Assembly: GCA_023397505.1 (NCBI GenBank)
Contig: JAEWUC010000001.1
Location: 1-64,000 of the forward strand
Length of the DNA stretch: 64,000 nt
Source of the DNA: Bacteroidota bacterium
GTDB lineage: Bacteria; Bacteroidota; Ignavibacteria; Ignavibacteriales; Melioribacteraceae
Direction: 5' to 3'
The translations under genes and the position numbers were made by a program. Below are positions 25,150-34,698 of the stretch, in pieces. Each line of letters opens with the position of its first letter. Position 1 is the stretch's first letter. The notes under the pieces were generated by a model that was not told where the DNA came from, did not search any database, and worked only from the letters and a program-made list of their open reading frames with translations.

Positions 25150-27160
25150 TTACCGCGCTCTTATTATAACTGCTGTAATTTTACTTGTGTTTTCAGCACT
25201 GGTACTAAGACTTTTTTCTATACAAATTTCAAATAAGGATTACTATTCTTTCGTAGCGGAAAGGCAGCAATACAAACCTCAAATAGTAAAAGCCGAAAGA
25301 GGAATAATAAAAGATGTTAACGGAGAAGTTTTAAGTTTCACGCGCGATAATATTTCCTTCTTCGTAGATACTCGAATGATGGATTCCCAAAAAGTCGATT
25401 CGGTTGCAAATCTATTCTCAAATGTTTTCGGAAAATCAAAAAAACATTACAAAGAAATTATCGAAAGCGGAATTCGAAATGTATGCCTCGAAAAAAAAGT
25501 GCCGATGGAACATGCAGTTAACATAAAAAATAAATTTATTGAAGGACTTTTTTACGAGGAAGATTTTACGCGCACTTATCCTTATGGAAGTTTAGCATCT
25601 CACATTTTGGGCTACGTAAACAAGGAAATGAAAGGCACTGAAGGGCTTGAAAAAGTTTTAGATAAGCAATTAACCGGTATTGACGGAACGTATGTTTATG
25701 AAAGAGATGTTCTTGGCAGAATTCTTTCTATTGACGATAAAGTATCAAAACCGGCAATACCCGGAAACAATGTTTATCTCACTATTAATAGAACATACCA
25801 AAAAATTCTTCAGGAAGAACTTGATAAAGGATTAAAAAAATACGGCGGAGAATCGGCAGTAGGAATTGTAATGAATCCTAACACCGGAGAAATTTTAGCT
25901 CTAGCTAATTTACCGGATTATGATCCTGCCAACTATGAAATTTTTTCTGCCGATGCACGGCGTAACAGGGCAATTACCGATACTTATGAACCCGGTTCAA
26001 CAATCAAATCAATTATACTTTCAATTTTGTTCGATCAAAAACTTGCTGCAGAAAATGAATTGATTAATACAGAAAACGGAAAATATTTTATTAAAAACGT
26101 CAGGGTGTTCGACGATCATGCTCATGAAAATCTAACCGTGCGCGACGTACTTGAACAGTCAAGTAACATCGGGATGACGAAATTATCGTCTAGATTCAAC
26201 AATGAATCACTCTATAAGTATTTACGCGATTTCGGTTTTAGTAATCCAACATCAATTGAACTGCCGGGAGAAGCTGAAGGATTATTGAGAAAGCCGGCAT
26301 CCTATAATCAATTATCAAAGGCTTTTCTTTCATTCGGCTACGGCATCGCGGTTACACCGCTTCAAATGATTACAGCTTACAGCGCTCTTGTAAATGGTGG
26401 AATTTTGAATAAACCTTTTCTAATAAAATCGGTTACGGATTACAAAGGAAATATTATTAAAGAAAATCATCCGACTAAAATCAGAAGCGTGATTGATAAA
26501 TCAACATCGGATTTGATTAAAAACATGATGATCGGCGTTGTTGAAAAAGGAACCGGAATTGCGGCTCAGCTTGATAATGTTTTGGTTGGTGGAAAAACGG
26601 GTACTGCTCAACAACTTGAAAACGGAAGTTACACTAGCAGAAAACATAATTCTTCTTTTGTAGGATTTTTCCCGGCTGATAATCCTAAAATTATTTGCAT
26701 GATTGTTGTAAACGCTCCGCAAGTCGGCAAATACGGCGGACTTGTCGCTGCTCCAATTTTTAGAGAAGTATCAAAAAGAATTTTGGATTCGGATTTAAAC
26801 TTGGTTCCGGACCGTAAGGAAATTAAGCGCGATAAACATTTGATTGATGAATTGATGACAGATATAAAATCGTATAACGGAATTACATCGCGCAGCTATC
26901 TTGATGCAGCTCCCGTAAAAAACAATACAGTTCCGCGAAGATTTTCATCAACAAATAAAACGATTATGCCGAATCTTATAAATCAAAGCATGCGTGATGC
27001 AATAGCGCTTTTAAACGAGATTGGCTTGGAGTATAAAATTATAGGTTCCGGAAAAGTTGTTTCGCAAAGTATTGGGCCGGGTTCACCGATTTCCCGCGAC
27101 TCGGTGTGCAGCATCAAATGTGAGCAAACTAAAAAAATAAATTCTGTAAGAATGTATTAA
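25142..27160 (+). CDS. ftsI: Septal peptidoglycan transpeptidase (class B PBP) with PASTA domain
   Basis: 672 residues. N-terminal membrane anchor (about 7-27), dimerisation domain starting with AERGIIKDVNGEVL, then the transpeptidase with STIK (catalytic Ser, in PGSTIKS), SSN and KTGTAQQ. A C-terminal PASTA domain (about 605-665, MPNLINQSMRDAIALLNEIG) is appended, as in Spo VD/FtsI proteins of several phyla. It crosslinks septal peptidoglycan together with FtsW, encoded downstream. Usual proteobacterial FtsI lacks PASTA and is about 90 residues shorter. Confidence 0.94.
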   Translation: MINYRALIITAVILLVFSALVLRLFSIQISNKDYYSFVAERQQYKPQIVKAERGIIKDVNGEVLSFTRDNISFFVDTRMMDSQKVDSVANLFSNVFGKSKKHYKEIIESGIRNVCLEKKVPMEHAVNIKNKFIEGLFYEEDFTRTYPYGSLASHILGYVNKEMKGTEGLEKVLDKQLTGIDGTYVYERDVLGRILSIDDKVSKPAIPGNNVYLTINRTYQKILQEELDKGLKKYGGESAVGIVMNPNTGEILALANLPDYDPANYEIFSADARRNRAITDTYEPGSTIKSIILSILFDQKLAAENELINTENGKYFIKNVRVFDDHAHENLTVRDVLEQSSNIGMTKLSSRFNNESLYKYLRDFGFSNPTSIELPGEAEGLLRKPASYNQLSKAFLSFGYGIAVTPLQMITAYSALVNGGILNKPFLIKSVTDYKGNIIKENHPTKIRSVIDKSTSDLIKNMMIGVVEKGTGIAAQLDNVLVGGKTGTAQQLENGSYTSRKHNSSFVGFFPADNPKIICMIVVNAPQVGKYGGLVAAPIFREVSKRILDSDLNLVPDRKEIKRDKHLIDELMTDIKSYNGITSRSYLDAAPVKNNTVPRRFSSTNKTIMPNLINQSMRDAIALLNEIGLEYKIIGSGKVVSQSIGPGSPISRDSVCSIKCEQTKKINSVRMY

Positions 27161-27172
27161 CAGGATATAGAA

Positions 27173-28651
27173 TTGAAACTATCCGAATTGTTGAACAAAG
27201 TTAAGGTTATCCAAGTTGTCGGCAATGCCGAGCTAAAAGAGATTAATGACATCTCGATCGACTCGCGTACGATCAATAAAAATTCAATCTTTTTCGCAAT
27301 TCACGGCGAAAAACAAGACGGCCATAAATTCATTCCCGAAGTTTTAAGTAAAAGTGTTGCAGCAGTGGTTTTAAAATATTCTAACGAATATCCAGATCAA
27401 GTGTTCGCACATTCAAACTGTGTGAAAATTGTTGTTGAGGATTCGAGAAAGTCCCTTGCCGATTTTTCAAATGCTTTATACGACGAACCTTCAAGGAAAT
27501 TAAAGCTTATCGGCGTTACGGGTACAAAAGGAAAAACAACAACTGCGTTTTATGTTAAAAATGTTTTTGAAAAAGCCGGGTACAAATGCGGACTGATAGG
27601 AACGATCGCTAATTATATCGGCGATAGAGAAGTAAAAACAATGCTTACAACACCGCAATCCCATGAATTAAATTTTTTAATGGCTCAAATGGTGGCTGAA
27701 GGCTGTACGGCTTGTGTTATGGAAGTTTCTTCGCACGCTCTCGATTTGCACAGAGTAGATTACCTCGATTTTAATACGGCAATTTTCACTAATATAACTT
27801 CCGACCACATGGACTATCATAAAACTTTCGAACATTATCTTGCTTCAAAAAAGATTTTATTTGATCGAATTCCTTCGGATGGGAATATAATTATTAACTC
27901 AGACGATAAGAACAGTAAAGAGATTTCGAAAGATTCTAAAGCCGAAAAATATTTTTACGGAAATGATAAGAATGCTGATTTCAGGTTACAGAACGTTGAA
28001 TATGATTTGGATGGGACAAAATTCGAAGTAGTGTATAAAGAAAAAGTATATAAACTCGAAACGAAATTAGTCGGACATTTCAACGCGTACAATGCGACTT
28101 CGGCTTTTGTTGCAGCAGTTCTAAGCGGGATTAAACCCCAAGCTTCTGCTGAAGGAATTAAAACTACTCCGCAGGTACCTGGAAGATTCGAAGTTGTTTC
28201 GATGAAAAATAAAAAAGTGATTATAGATTATTCCCACACATCGGATTCGTTGAAACAGGCATTAACAGCAATTCGACACATTGTTAAAAATGAGAGACCT
28301 ATTTACACTGTTTTTGGTTGTGGCGGTGATAGAGATAGAACAAAAAGACCGGTGATGGGAAATATAGCATCGGAAATGAGCGATAAAGTTTATGTAACAT
28401 CGGATAACCCAAGAACGGAGGACCCGTTCAAAATATTGGATGAAGTTGTGGACGGCATAAAAAAAAATAATTACAAAGTAATTGAAAACAGAGAAGAAGC
28501 AATTCGTTCATCAATTTTTGAAAGCGAAGAAGATGCCGTCATTCTCGTTGCCGGTAAAGGACACGAGAACTATCAGGAAATTAACGGTATTCGTAAACAC
28601 TTTTCCGATAAAGAAACAGCAGAGAAATATTTAGAAGAATGGACAAAATAA
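27173..28651 (+). CDS. murE: UDP-MurNAc-tripeptide ligase, meso-DAP type
   Basis: 492 residues with the ATP loop GVTGTKGKTTTAF (about 113-125), VMEVSSHALDLHRV and the DNPR motif (TSDNPRTEDP, about 405), which marks enzymes adding meso-diaminopimelate rather than lysine. The start is TTG at 27173 with AGGATA upstream; no closer ATG gives the full N-terminal domain. It follows ftsI by 12 bases and overlaps murF by 13 bases. Confidence 0.94.
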   Translation: MKLSELLNKVKVIQVVGNAELKEINDISIDSRTINKNSIFFAIHGEKQDGHKFIPEVLSKSVAAVVLKYSNEYPDQVFAHSNCVKIVVEDSRKSLADFSNALYDEPSRKLKLIGVTGTKGKTTTAFYVKNVFEKAGYKCGLIGTIANYIGDREVKTMLTTPQSHELNFLMAQMVAEGCTACVMEVSSHALDLHRVDYLDFNTAIFTNITSDHMDYHKTFEHYLASKKILFDRIPSDGNIIINSDDKNSKEISKDSKAEKYFYGNDKNADFRLQNVEYDLDGTKFEVVYKEKVYKLETKLVGHFNAYNATSAFVAAVLSGIKPQASAEGIKTTPQVPGRFEVVSMKNKKVIIDYSHTSDSLKQALTAIRHIVKNERPIYTVFGCGGDRDRTKRPVMGNIASEMSDKVYVTSDNPRTEDPFKILDEVVDGIKKNNYKVIENREEAIRSSIFESEEDAVILVAGKGHENYQEINGIRKHFSDKETAEKYLEEWTK

Positions 28652-30027
28652 AAATTACAATCGAAGATCTTTTTAACATTCCCGGTGCGGTTATTTATAA
28701 CCCCGACGATTACAAACCTGTTTCGTCGGCTGTAATCGACTCCCGGAAAATTATTAAAGGTTCGATTTTCTTTGCAATACAAGGTGAAAAATTCGACGGT
28801 CATGATTTTGTTAAAGAGGCAATTAAAAAGGGTGCTCGTGCCGTTGTTATTAATGAAAAGAAATTAAAAAAGTTTTCATCCGTTAAAATTCCTATTGTTA
28901 CTGTAAAAGACACAACAGTTGCATTCGGTCAACTTGCGAACATCTGGCGAAAAAAACTTTTCGCAAAAGTAATTTCAATTACAGGCAGTAACGGCAAAAC
29001 TACCACAAAAGAAATTTTAGCCACACTACTTGCAGAAAAATTTAGTGTAGTTAAAACCGATGCCAACAATAACAATCACATCGGTGTGCCTTTAACTATT
29101 TTTTCAGCAGATGAAAATTGTGAAGCTTTAGTTTTGGAACAAGGGACAAATCATTTTGGAGAAATTGAATACTCCGCAAAAATATCCCAGCCGAATTTTG
29201 CGGTAATCACAAATATCGGAGATTCACATCTTGAGTTTCTAAAAAACAGAACCGGCGTTTACAAAGAGAAATCAGCTTTGTTAACTGAAACAGAGAAGTT
29301 TGGTGGGAAAGTTATTTTGAATTTGGATGACCCGATTATACGCCAAAACGCGAAAAGATTTAGAAATAAAATCACATTTGGCTTTAAGGGAAAGGCCGAT
29401 GTAAAAGGAAAAATATTAGGATACACTAACGACGGCAGAACTAAAATTGAAGTATCATACAAAAACAGAAAAGTTGTTGTTGAACTCCCGGTTTGCGGAC
29501 AATCAAATGCAAAAAATTTTTTAGCCGCGTGCGCAATTGCTTTCGAAATGGGATTATCGAATAAAGAAATTATCAATGGTGTAATAAAAATAAAATCTGT
29601 ACATGGACGTCTTGAAGTTGTGAATTATAAAAAAGCAGTAGTTATAGATGATACTTACAACGCAAGTCCCGCGTCGGTTGAAGCCGCTTACGATTTGGTT
29701 AAGAAAATAAAGACTTTCAAAAATAAAATTGTCGTACTAGGTGATATTTTCGAACTCGGTAAACAAAGCCCGAAACTACATAAGGAATTATCAAATTTAT
29801 TTAAGCCGGATAAGAACTTGTTTGTTTTGACCGTTGGAAAACTGACACAGAATTTGCATAAAGAATTACGACGTAATAAAGTAAGATCAATACACTTTCA
29901 TTTTCGTTTGGCGTTGTCGCTTTATTTACAATACGAAGAAATTGACAACTCGGTTATCCTTGTAAAAGGATCGCGTGGAATGATGATGGAAGAATTTGTA
30001 AACGTCTTGGAGAAGAGATTTGAATAA
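28639..30027 (+). CDS. murF: UDP-MurNAc-tripeptide-D-Ala-D-Ala ligase
   Basis: 462 residues. ATP loop ITGSNGKTTTKE (about 114-125), NNNNHIGVPLT and DDTYNASPASVEAA are typical of MurF. It adds D-Ala-D-Ala to complete the UDP-MurNAc-pentapeptide. The N-terminal domain resembles that of MurE next door. It overlaps murE by 13 bases and shares one base with mraY. The D-Ala-D-Ala ligase gene (ddl) that supplies the substrate is not in the cluster. Confidence 0.94.
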   Translation: MDKIKITIEDLFNIPGAVIYNPDDYKPVSSAVIDSRKIIKGSIFFAIQGEKFDGHDFVKEAIKKGARAVVINEKKLKKFSSVKIPIVTVKDTTVAFGQLANIWRKKLFAKVISITGSNGKTTTKEILATLLAEKFSVVKTDANNNNHIGVPLTIFSADENCEALVLEQGTNHFGEIEYSAKISQPNFAVITNIGDSHLEFLKNRTGVYKEKSALLTETEKFGGKVILNLDDPIIRQNAKRFRNKITFGFKGKADVKGKILGYTNDGRTKIEVSYKNRKVVVELPVCGQSNAKNFLAACAIAFEMGLSNKEIINGVIKIKSVHGRLEVVNYKKAVVIDDTYNASPASVEAAYDLVKKIKTFKNKIVVLGDIFELGKQSPKLHKELSNLFKPDKNLFVLTVGKLTQNLHKELRRNKVRSIHFHFRLALSLYLQYEEIDNSVILVKGSRGMMMEEFVNVLEKRFE

Positions 30028-31136
30028 TGTTCTACTACTTATTTGATTACATTAACCAAAATTTTAATCCGCCGGGCTTTGATTTATTCCGGTTCTTGTC
30101 TTTCCGTTCCGCACTCGCGGCAATAACAGCCCTGTTAATTTCTTTCTTTTTTGGTCCTAAGTTAATTGCTGTTCTTAGAAAGAAGCAGGTCGACCAGCCG
30201 ATCCGCGAGGAAGGACCGCAGACCCACAAAAAGAAAGCCGGCACACCAACAATGGGCGGTTTGATTATTTTGATTTCGGTAGTGTTGCCGGTTCTTTTGT
30301 GGAGCGATTTAAAAAGTTCTTATATTATTCTCGTTCTGTTCGCTACAGTTGTTCTCGGCGGTGTCGGTTTCCTTGATGATTATTTAAAAGTTGTTAAGAA
30401 ACTCCCTCAAGGATTAATTGCACGTTACAAATTACTAGGACAAATATTTGTTGGACTTGTTGTTGCTTGTGCAGTTTATTTTTTGCCGGAGTTTGCGCAG
30501 TACAACACTCAAACTACTCTTCCGTTTTTCAAAAATCTCAACTGGGATTTTTCAATGCTCTACATTCCCTGGGTTGTTTTTATAATTACCGCGACATCCA
30601 ACGCGGTGAATTTAACGGACGGACTTGACGGACTTGCGATCGGAACAATTATAATAGTTATGCTCGCACTTGCAATACTTTCATATGTAACCGGAAATGT
30701 TATTTATGCAGATTACTTGAATATAATTTACTTGCCCGGCAGCGGTGAACTTACAGTTTTCATTGCGGCTCTTATTGGCGCTGGACTCGGATTTTTATGG
30801 TTTAACTTTTATCCCGCTCAGGTTTTTATGGGCGATACTGGTTCTCTCGCGCTCGGCGGTGCTTTCGGCGTTATGATGATATTGATTAAAAAAGATTTAC
30901 TCATCCCCATTCTCGGCGGAATATATTTTGCCGAAACGGTTTCGGTTATTATTCAACGTCTTTATTTCAAATACACAAAGAAAAGATTTGGAGAAGGAAA
31001 AAGAGTTTTTAAGATGGCGCCGATTCATCATCACTTTGAACAATTGAATTGGGCAGAACCTAAAATCGTGATTCGGTTTTACATCATAACGATAATTTTA
31101 TCAATCATTAGTTTGGCATCTTTCAAGATAAGATAA
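30027..31136 (+). CDS. mraY: Phospho-MurNAc-pentapeptide transferase
   Basis: 369 residues with about ten membrane segments. QPIREEGPQTHKKKAGTPTM is the first conserved loop, NLTDGLDGLAIG and FMGDTGSLALGG the catalytic aspartate regions, and MAPIHHHFE the final conserved histidine motif. It transfers phospho-MurNAc-pentapeptide to undecaprenyl phosphate, making lipid I. It shares single-base overlaps with murF and murD. Confidence 0.96.
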   Translation: MFYYLFDYINQNFNPPGFDLFRFLSFRSALAAITALLISFFFGPKLIAVLRKKQVDQPIREEGPQTHKKKAGTPTMGGLIILISVVLPVLLWSDLKSSYIILVLFATVVLGGVGFLDDYLKVVKKLPQGLIARYKLLGQIFVGLVVACAVYFLPEFAQYNTQTTLPFFKNLNWDFSMLYIPWVVFIITATSNAVNLTDGLDGLAIGTIIIVMLALAILSYVTGNVIYADYLNIIYLPGSGELTVFIAALIGAGLGFLWFNFYPAQVFMGDTGSLALGGAFGVMMILIKKDLLIPILGGIYFAETVSVIIQRLYFKYTKKRFGEGKRVFKMAPIHHHFEQLNWAEPKIVIRFYIITIILSIISLASFKIR

Positions 31137-32485
31137 TGAATATCGCAGGAAAGAAAATATCGATTATCGGTGCGGTACGAAGCGGAATAGGCGCTGCTAA
31201 ACTTGCGAAAAAGCTCGGCGCAGTTCCTTTCGTGAGCGACAGCAGTCCGAAAGAAAAACTTGAAAAATCAATCGCTGTTTTAGAAGCCGAAAATATTTCT
31301 TACGAATGTGAAAAACATTCTTCAAAAGTTTTTGATTGCGATTTGATTGTTACAAGTCCCGGCGTTCCCACAAACTCGCAAATTTTAATTTCAGCGCGTG
31401 AAAAAAGAATTAAGATTGTTAGTGAAGTTGAATTTGCGTCATGGTTCTGCAAAGGGAAAATTATTGCGATTACAGGTACGAACGGTAAAACAACAACTAC
31501 GGCTTTGATGGATCATGTATTAAATGAGAATGGCATCAAAAGTTACGCTGCGGGAAATATCGGGAACGCATTTTCGGAAATTGTACTCGATGTTAAAGAG
31601 AATGAATTCGTATCGCTCGAAACATCAAGCTTTCAATTGGATTTTATTGATTCTTTCAAACCGGCTTTTGCAATGATATTAAATATTACACCGGATCATC
31701 TTGACAGATACGACAACAGTTTTGATAAATATATTGCTTCGAAGATTAAAATTACAGATAAACTTGACGAAAACGATTTCTTCATTTACAACGCAGACGA
31801 TTTAAATACTTTTAAAACAATGCAAAATGATCGCGTTTGTAAACTCGGCTTTTCAATCAAGAAAGAAATTGAAAATGGAGTTTATTCATCCAACGGAAAA
31901 ATGTTTTATTCCATAAACGGGAAAGCAGAAGAAGTTTGCTCGGTTTCGGATTTATTTATTAAAGGTGAACACAACGTAGCTAACGCCCTCGCGGTTTTAG
32001 CAGTCGTTAAAATTTTAGATTTACCCAACAAAAAAATCAAGCAAGCGTTCGGTACTTTCAAAGGTGTTGAGCACAGAATTGAATTTGTCCGGGAGCTAAA
32101 CGGAGTTGAATATTACAACGATTCGAAAGCGACCAATGTTGATTCTGTTTGGTTCGCATTAAGAAGTTTTGAAAAACCGATTTATCTAATTCTCGGCGGA
32201 AAAGATAAGGGAAATAATTACGATCAAATTCGTGAACTCGTTCAAAAAAATGTAAAGAAAATATACGCGATTGGTTCTTCGGCAAATAAAGTGCATGATT
32301 ATTTCAAAGACATGGTTCAGACAGAATATAAACAAACATTGGATGCGTGCGTTGAAACCGCTCGCGAAGAAGCAAATCCTGGAAGCGTTGTTTTATTATC
32401 GCCCGCATGTGCGAGTTTTGACATGTTCGACAATTATGAACACCGCGGAAAAGTTTTTAAGGAAGCTGTGAATAAATTACAATGA
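31136..32485 (+). CDS. murD: UDP-MurNAc-L-alanine:D-glutamate ligase
   Basis: 449 residues. N-terminal Rossmann domain, ATP loop ITGTNGKTTTTALMD (about 118-132), ETSSFQLDFID, NITPDHLDRY and YNDSKATNVDSV are clear MurD motifs. It adds D-glutamate to UDP-MurNAc-L-Ala. One-base overlap with mraY and four-base overlap (ATGA) with ftsW indicate tight translational coupling. Confidence 0.95.
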   Translation: MNIAGKKISIIGAVRSGIGAAKLAKKLGAVPFVSDSSPKEKLEKSIAVLEAENISYECEKHSSKVFDCDLIVTSPGVPTNSQILISAREKRIKIVSEVEFASWFCKGKIIAITGTNGKTTTTALMDHVLNENGIKSYAAGNIGNAFSEIVLDVKENEFVSLETSSFQLDFIDSFKPAFAMILNITPDHLDRYDNSFDKYIASKIKITDKLDENDFFIYNADDLNTFKTMQNDRVCKLGFSIKKEIENGVYSSNGKMFYSINGKAEEVCSVSDLFIKGEHNVANALAVLAVVKILDLPNKKIKQAFGTFKGVEHRIEFVRELNGVEYYNDSKATNVDSVWFALRSFEKPIYLILGGKDKGNNYDQIRELVQKNVKKIYAIGSSANKVHDYFKDMVQTEYKQTLDACVETAREEANPGSVVLLSPACASFDMFDNYEHRGKVFKEAVNKLQ

Positions 32486-33597
32486 GAGGACTTGTTAACA
32501 TATTAATCGTTCTTGTAATTGCATTTATGCTTTTGGGGGCGATACTCGTTTTTACTGCAAGCGGAACTTACAGTTTAAGCAAGTTCAACAATTTCTATTT
32601 TCTCTTCAAATCACATTTATGGAAAGTAGTAGCCGCGCTTATTCTGCTTCTCGTTTTTGCTTATGTGCCGTATGATCTTTATAAGAAATACAGCAAAAAA
32701 TTATTATACGTAATAATCGGTTTGCTGGTAGTTACTTTATTCTTTGCGCCAAAAGTTAAAGGCGCTGCTCGTTGGATCGACTTGGGATTTTTTCAATTCC
32801 AACCTTCGGAAGCGGCAAAAATAATTTTGATAATGCACCTTGCTTACTTGATTGAAAAACAGGGAGATATAATTAGAGACTTCAAGAATGGATTGATGTT
32901 CACCCTAATATGGATCGCTTTAATCAGCGGACTTGTTTTGGCGCAACCGAATGTAAGTACAAGTCTAATAATAGTGATCACATCTTTCGCAATTTTGTTT
33001 GTCGGCGGCGCACGTACAAAACATATTCTTGGAATATTTGCTTTGGCCGGCGGGGGCCTCGGCTCGATGATAATGATTTTCAAGCATTCGCGCGAAAGAG
33101 TTATGTCATATATAAATAGTTTGTTAACCGGAAGCGATATTAATATTCAAGTTAAGCAGGCAAAAATTGCTTTGGGCAGCGGAGGATTTACAGGGTTAGG
33201 TTTAGGACACAGCAGGCAAAGTGATTTGTTTCTGCCTGAATCTTACGGTGATTTTATCTTCTCAATACTCGGCGAGGAAATTGGTTTTGTTGGGGCTGTC
33301 TCGGTTTTATTTTTATACCTCGCACTCTTTGTGATTTGCTTGGTCATCGCAAAAAAAGCCAAAGATCGTTTTGGTCAACTGCTTGTTTTCGGATTGGGCT
33401 TCAACATAATTATTAGCGCTTTCATAAATGCGGGAGTAGTAACAGGACTTTTGCCAACAACCGGTATTACGCTGCCCTTCATAAGTTTTGGCGGAACATC
33501 AATTATGATTTTTGGAATGTCGGTTGGAATTATTGTGAATATTGCTCGGCAAACTTTAAAGACGGAAGAATTAAGAATGGTTGCACAGGTTGGATGA
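32482..33597 (+). CDS. ftsW: Septal peptidoglycan polymerase FtsW (SEDS family)
   Basis: 371 residues, about ten membrane segments. KGAARWIDLGFFQFQPSEAAK carries the conserved SEDS region, and LPFISFGGTSIM the C-terminal one. FtsW polymerises lipid II into septal glycan with the ftsI product. It overlaps murD and murG by four bases each, a typical dcw arrangement. Confidence 0.94.
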   Translation: MRGLVNILIVLVIAFMLLGAILVFTASGTYSLSKFNNFYFLFKSHLWKVVAALILLLVFAYVPYDLYKKYSKKLLYVIIGLLVVTLFFAPKVKGAARWIDLGFFQFQPSEAAKIILIMHLAYLIEKQGDIIRDFKNGLMFTLIWIALISGLVLAQPNVSTSLIIVITSFAILFVGGARTKHILGIFALAGGGLGSMIMIFKHSRERVMSYINSLLTGSDINIQVKQAKIALGSGGFTGLGLGHSRQSDLFLPESYGDFIFSILGEEIGFVGAVSVLFLYLALFVICLVIAKKAKDRFGQLLVFGLGFNIIISAFINAGVVTGLLPTTGITLPFISFGGTSIMIFGMSVGIIVNIARQTLKTEELRMVAQVG

Positions 33598-34694
33598 AAA
33601 GTAAAACAATATATCGATTCATTTTTGCAGGAGGCGGAACGGGCGGACATTTATATCCTGCACTCGCCGTTGCTCAACAGATAAAGGAATTAAAACCGGA
33701 AGCTGAAATTTTATTTGTCGGCGCAAAAAATAAAATCGAAGCTAAAGCCGTACCGGAATACGGATTCGATTTTAAACCTATTTGGATTAGCGGATTTTCA
33801 AGAAAAATTGGTTTGAACAATTTGTTGTTCCCGCTAAAACTTTTTGTTTCGATGATTCAGTCTCTTTTCATAAATATAAAATTTAGTCCGCGTGTAGCAA
33901 TTGGAAGCGGCGCATATGTTTCCGGGCCGGTAATTTGGGCTGCGTCTGTAATGGGAAGTAAAATTATTTTGCTGGAACAAAACAGCTATCCCGGCGTAAC
34001 GAACAGAATGCTTGAAAAAAAAGCGAATGAAGTTCATATAACATTCGAAGAATCAAAAAAATATTTCCGCATGCAGGAGAAATTAATTTTAAGCGGTAAC
34101 CCGATTAGAATAAATCTGAAACTCGAAAATAAAATTGATGCGTTGAAAAAATTCGGATTGAGCGATTCAAAAAAAACTTTATTGATACTCGGTGGAAGCG
34201 GCGGTGCAAAATCCTTAAATGAAGCGGTTGCTAAAAATTTAGTTGAATTGACAAAAAGTGGAATTCAAGTTATCTGGCAGACGGGACCATTTTATTATGA
34301 ACAATATAAAAATTATGAAAGACACTCGGTTAAAGTATTGGCGTTTGTGGAAGATATGTCCGCGGCTTATTCGGCCTGCGATTTATTAATTGCCCGCGCG
34401 GGCGCAACCACAATAGCAGAAGTTTCGTATTTGGGTTTGCCCGTGATTTTTGTACCGTCTGCCAATGTAGCGGCTAATCATCAATACAAAAACGCTAAAG
34501 CAATTGTTGAAGCGAATGCTGCTTTGATGATAGAGGATAAAAATTTATCTAACGAATTATTAGAAAAATCGACTCAACTAATATTCGACGAAAACAAAAT
34601 TCAAGAATTGAAAAAAAATATTATGGCTTTTGCTAAACCTGATGCGGCGAAAACTATCGCAATGCGGGCAATCGAACTAGCGGAGAATATTTAA
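33594..34694 (+). CDS. murG: UDP-GlcNAc:lipid I N-acetylglucosaminyltransferase
   Basis: 366 residues, GT28 fold. GGGTGGHLYPALAVAQ near residue 12 is the lipid-substrate loop, GGSGGAKSLNEAV the second glycine loop and ARAGATTIAEVSYLGLP the UDP-GlcNAc site. It converts lipid I to lipid II on the cytoplasmic membrane face. Overlaps ftsW by four bases; murC follows after four bases. Confidence 0.95.
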   Translation: MKSKTIYRFIFAGGGTGGHLYPALAVAQQIKELKPEAEILFVGAKNKIEAKAVPEYGFDFKPIWISGFSRKIGLNNLLFPLKLFVSMIQSLFINIKFSPRVAIGSGAYVSGPVIWAASVMGSKIILLEQNSYPGVTNRMLEKKANEVHITFEESKKYFRMQEKLILSGNPIRINLKLENKIDALKKFGLSDSKKTLLILGGSGGAKSLNEAVAKNLVELTKSGIQVIWQTGPFYYEQYKNYERHSVKVLAFVEDMSAAYSACDLLIARAGATTIAEVSYLGLPVIFVPSANVAANHQYKNAKAIVEANAALMIEDKNLSNELLEKSTQLIFDENKIQELKKNIMAFAKPDAAKTIAMRAIELAENI

Positions 34695-34698
34695 AATT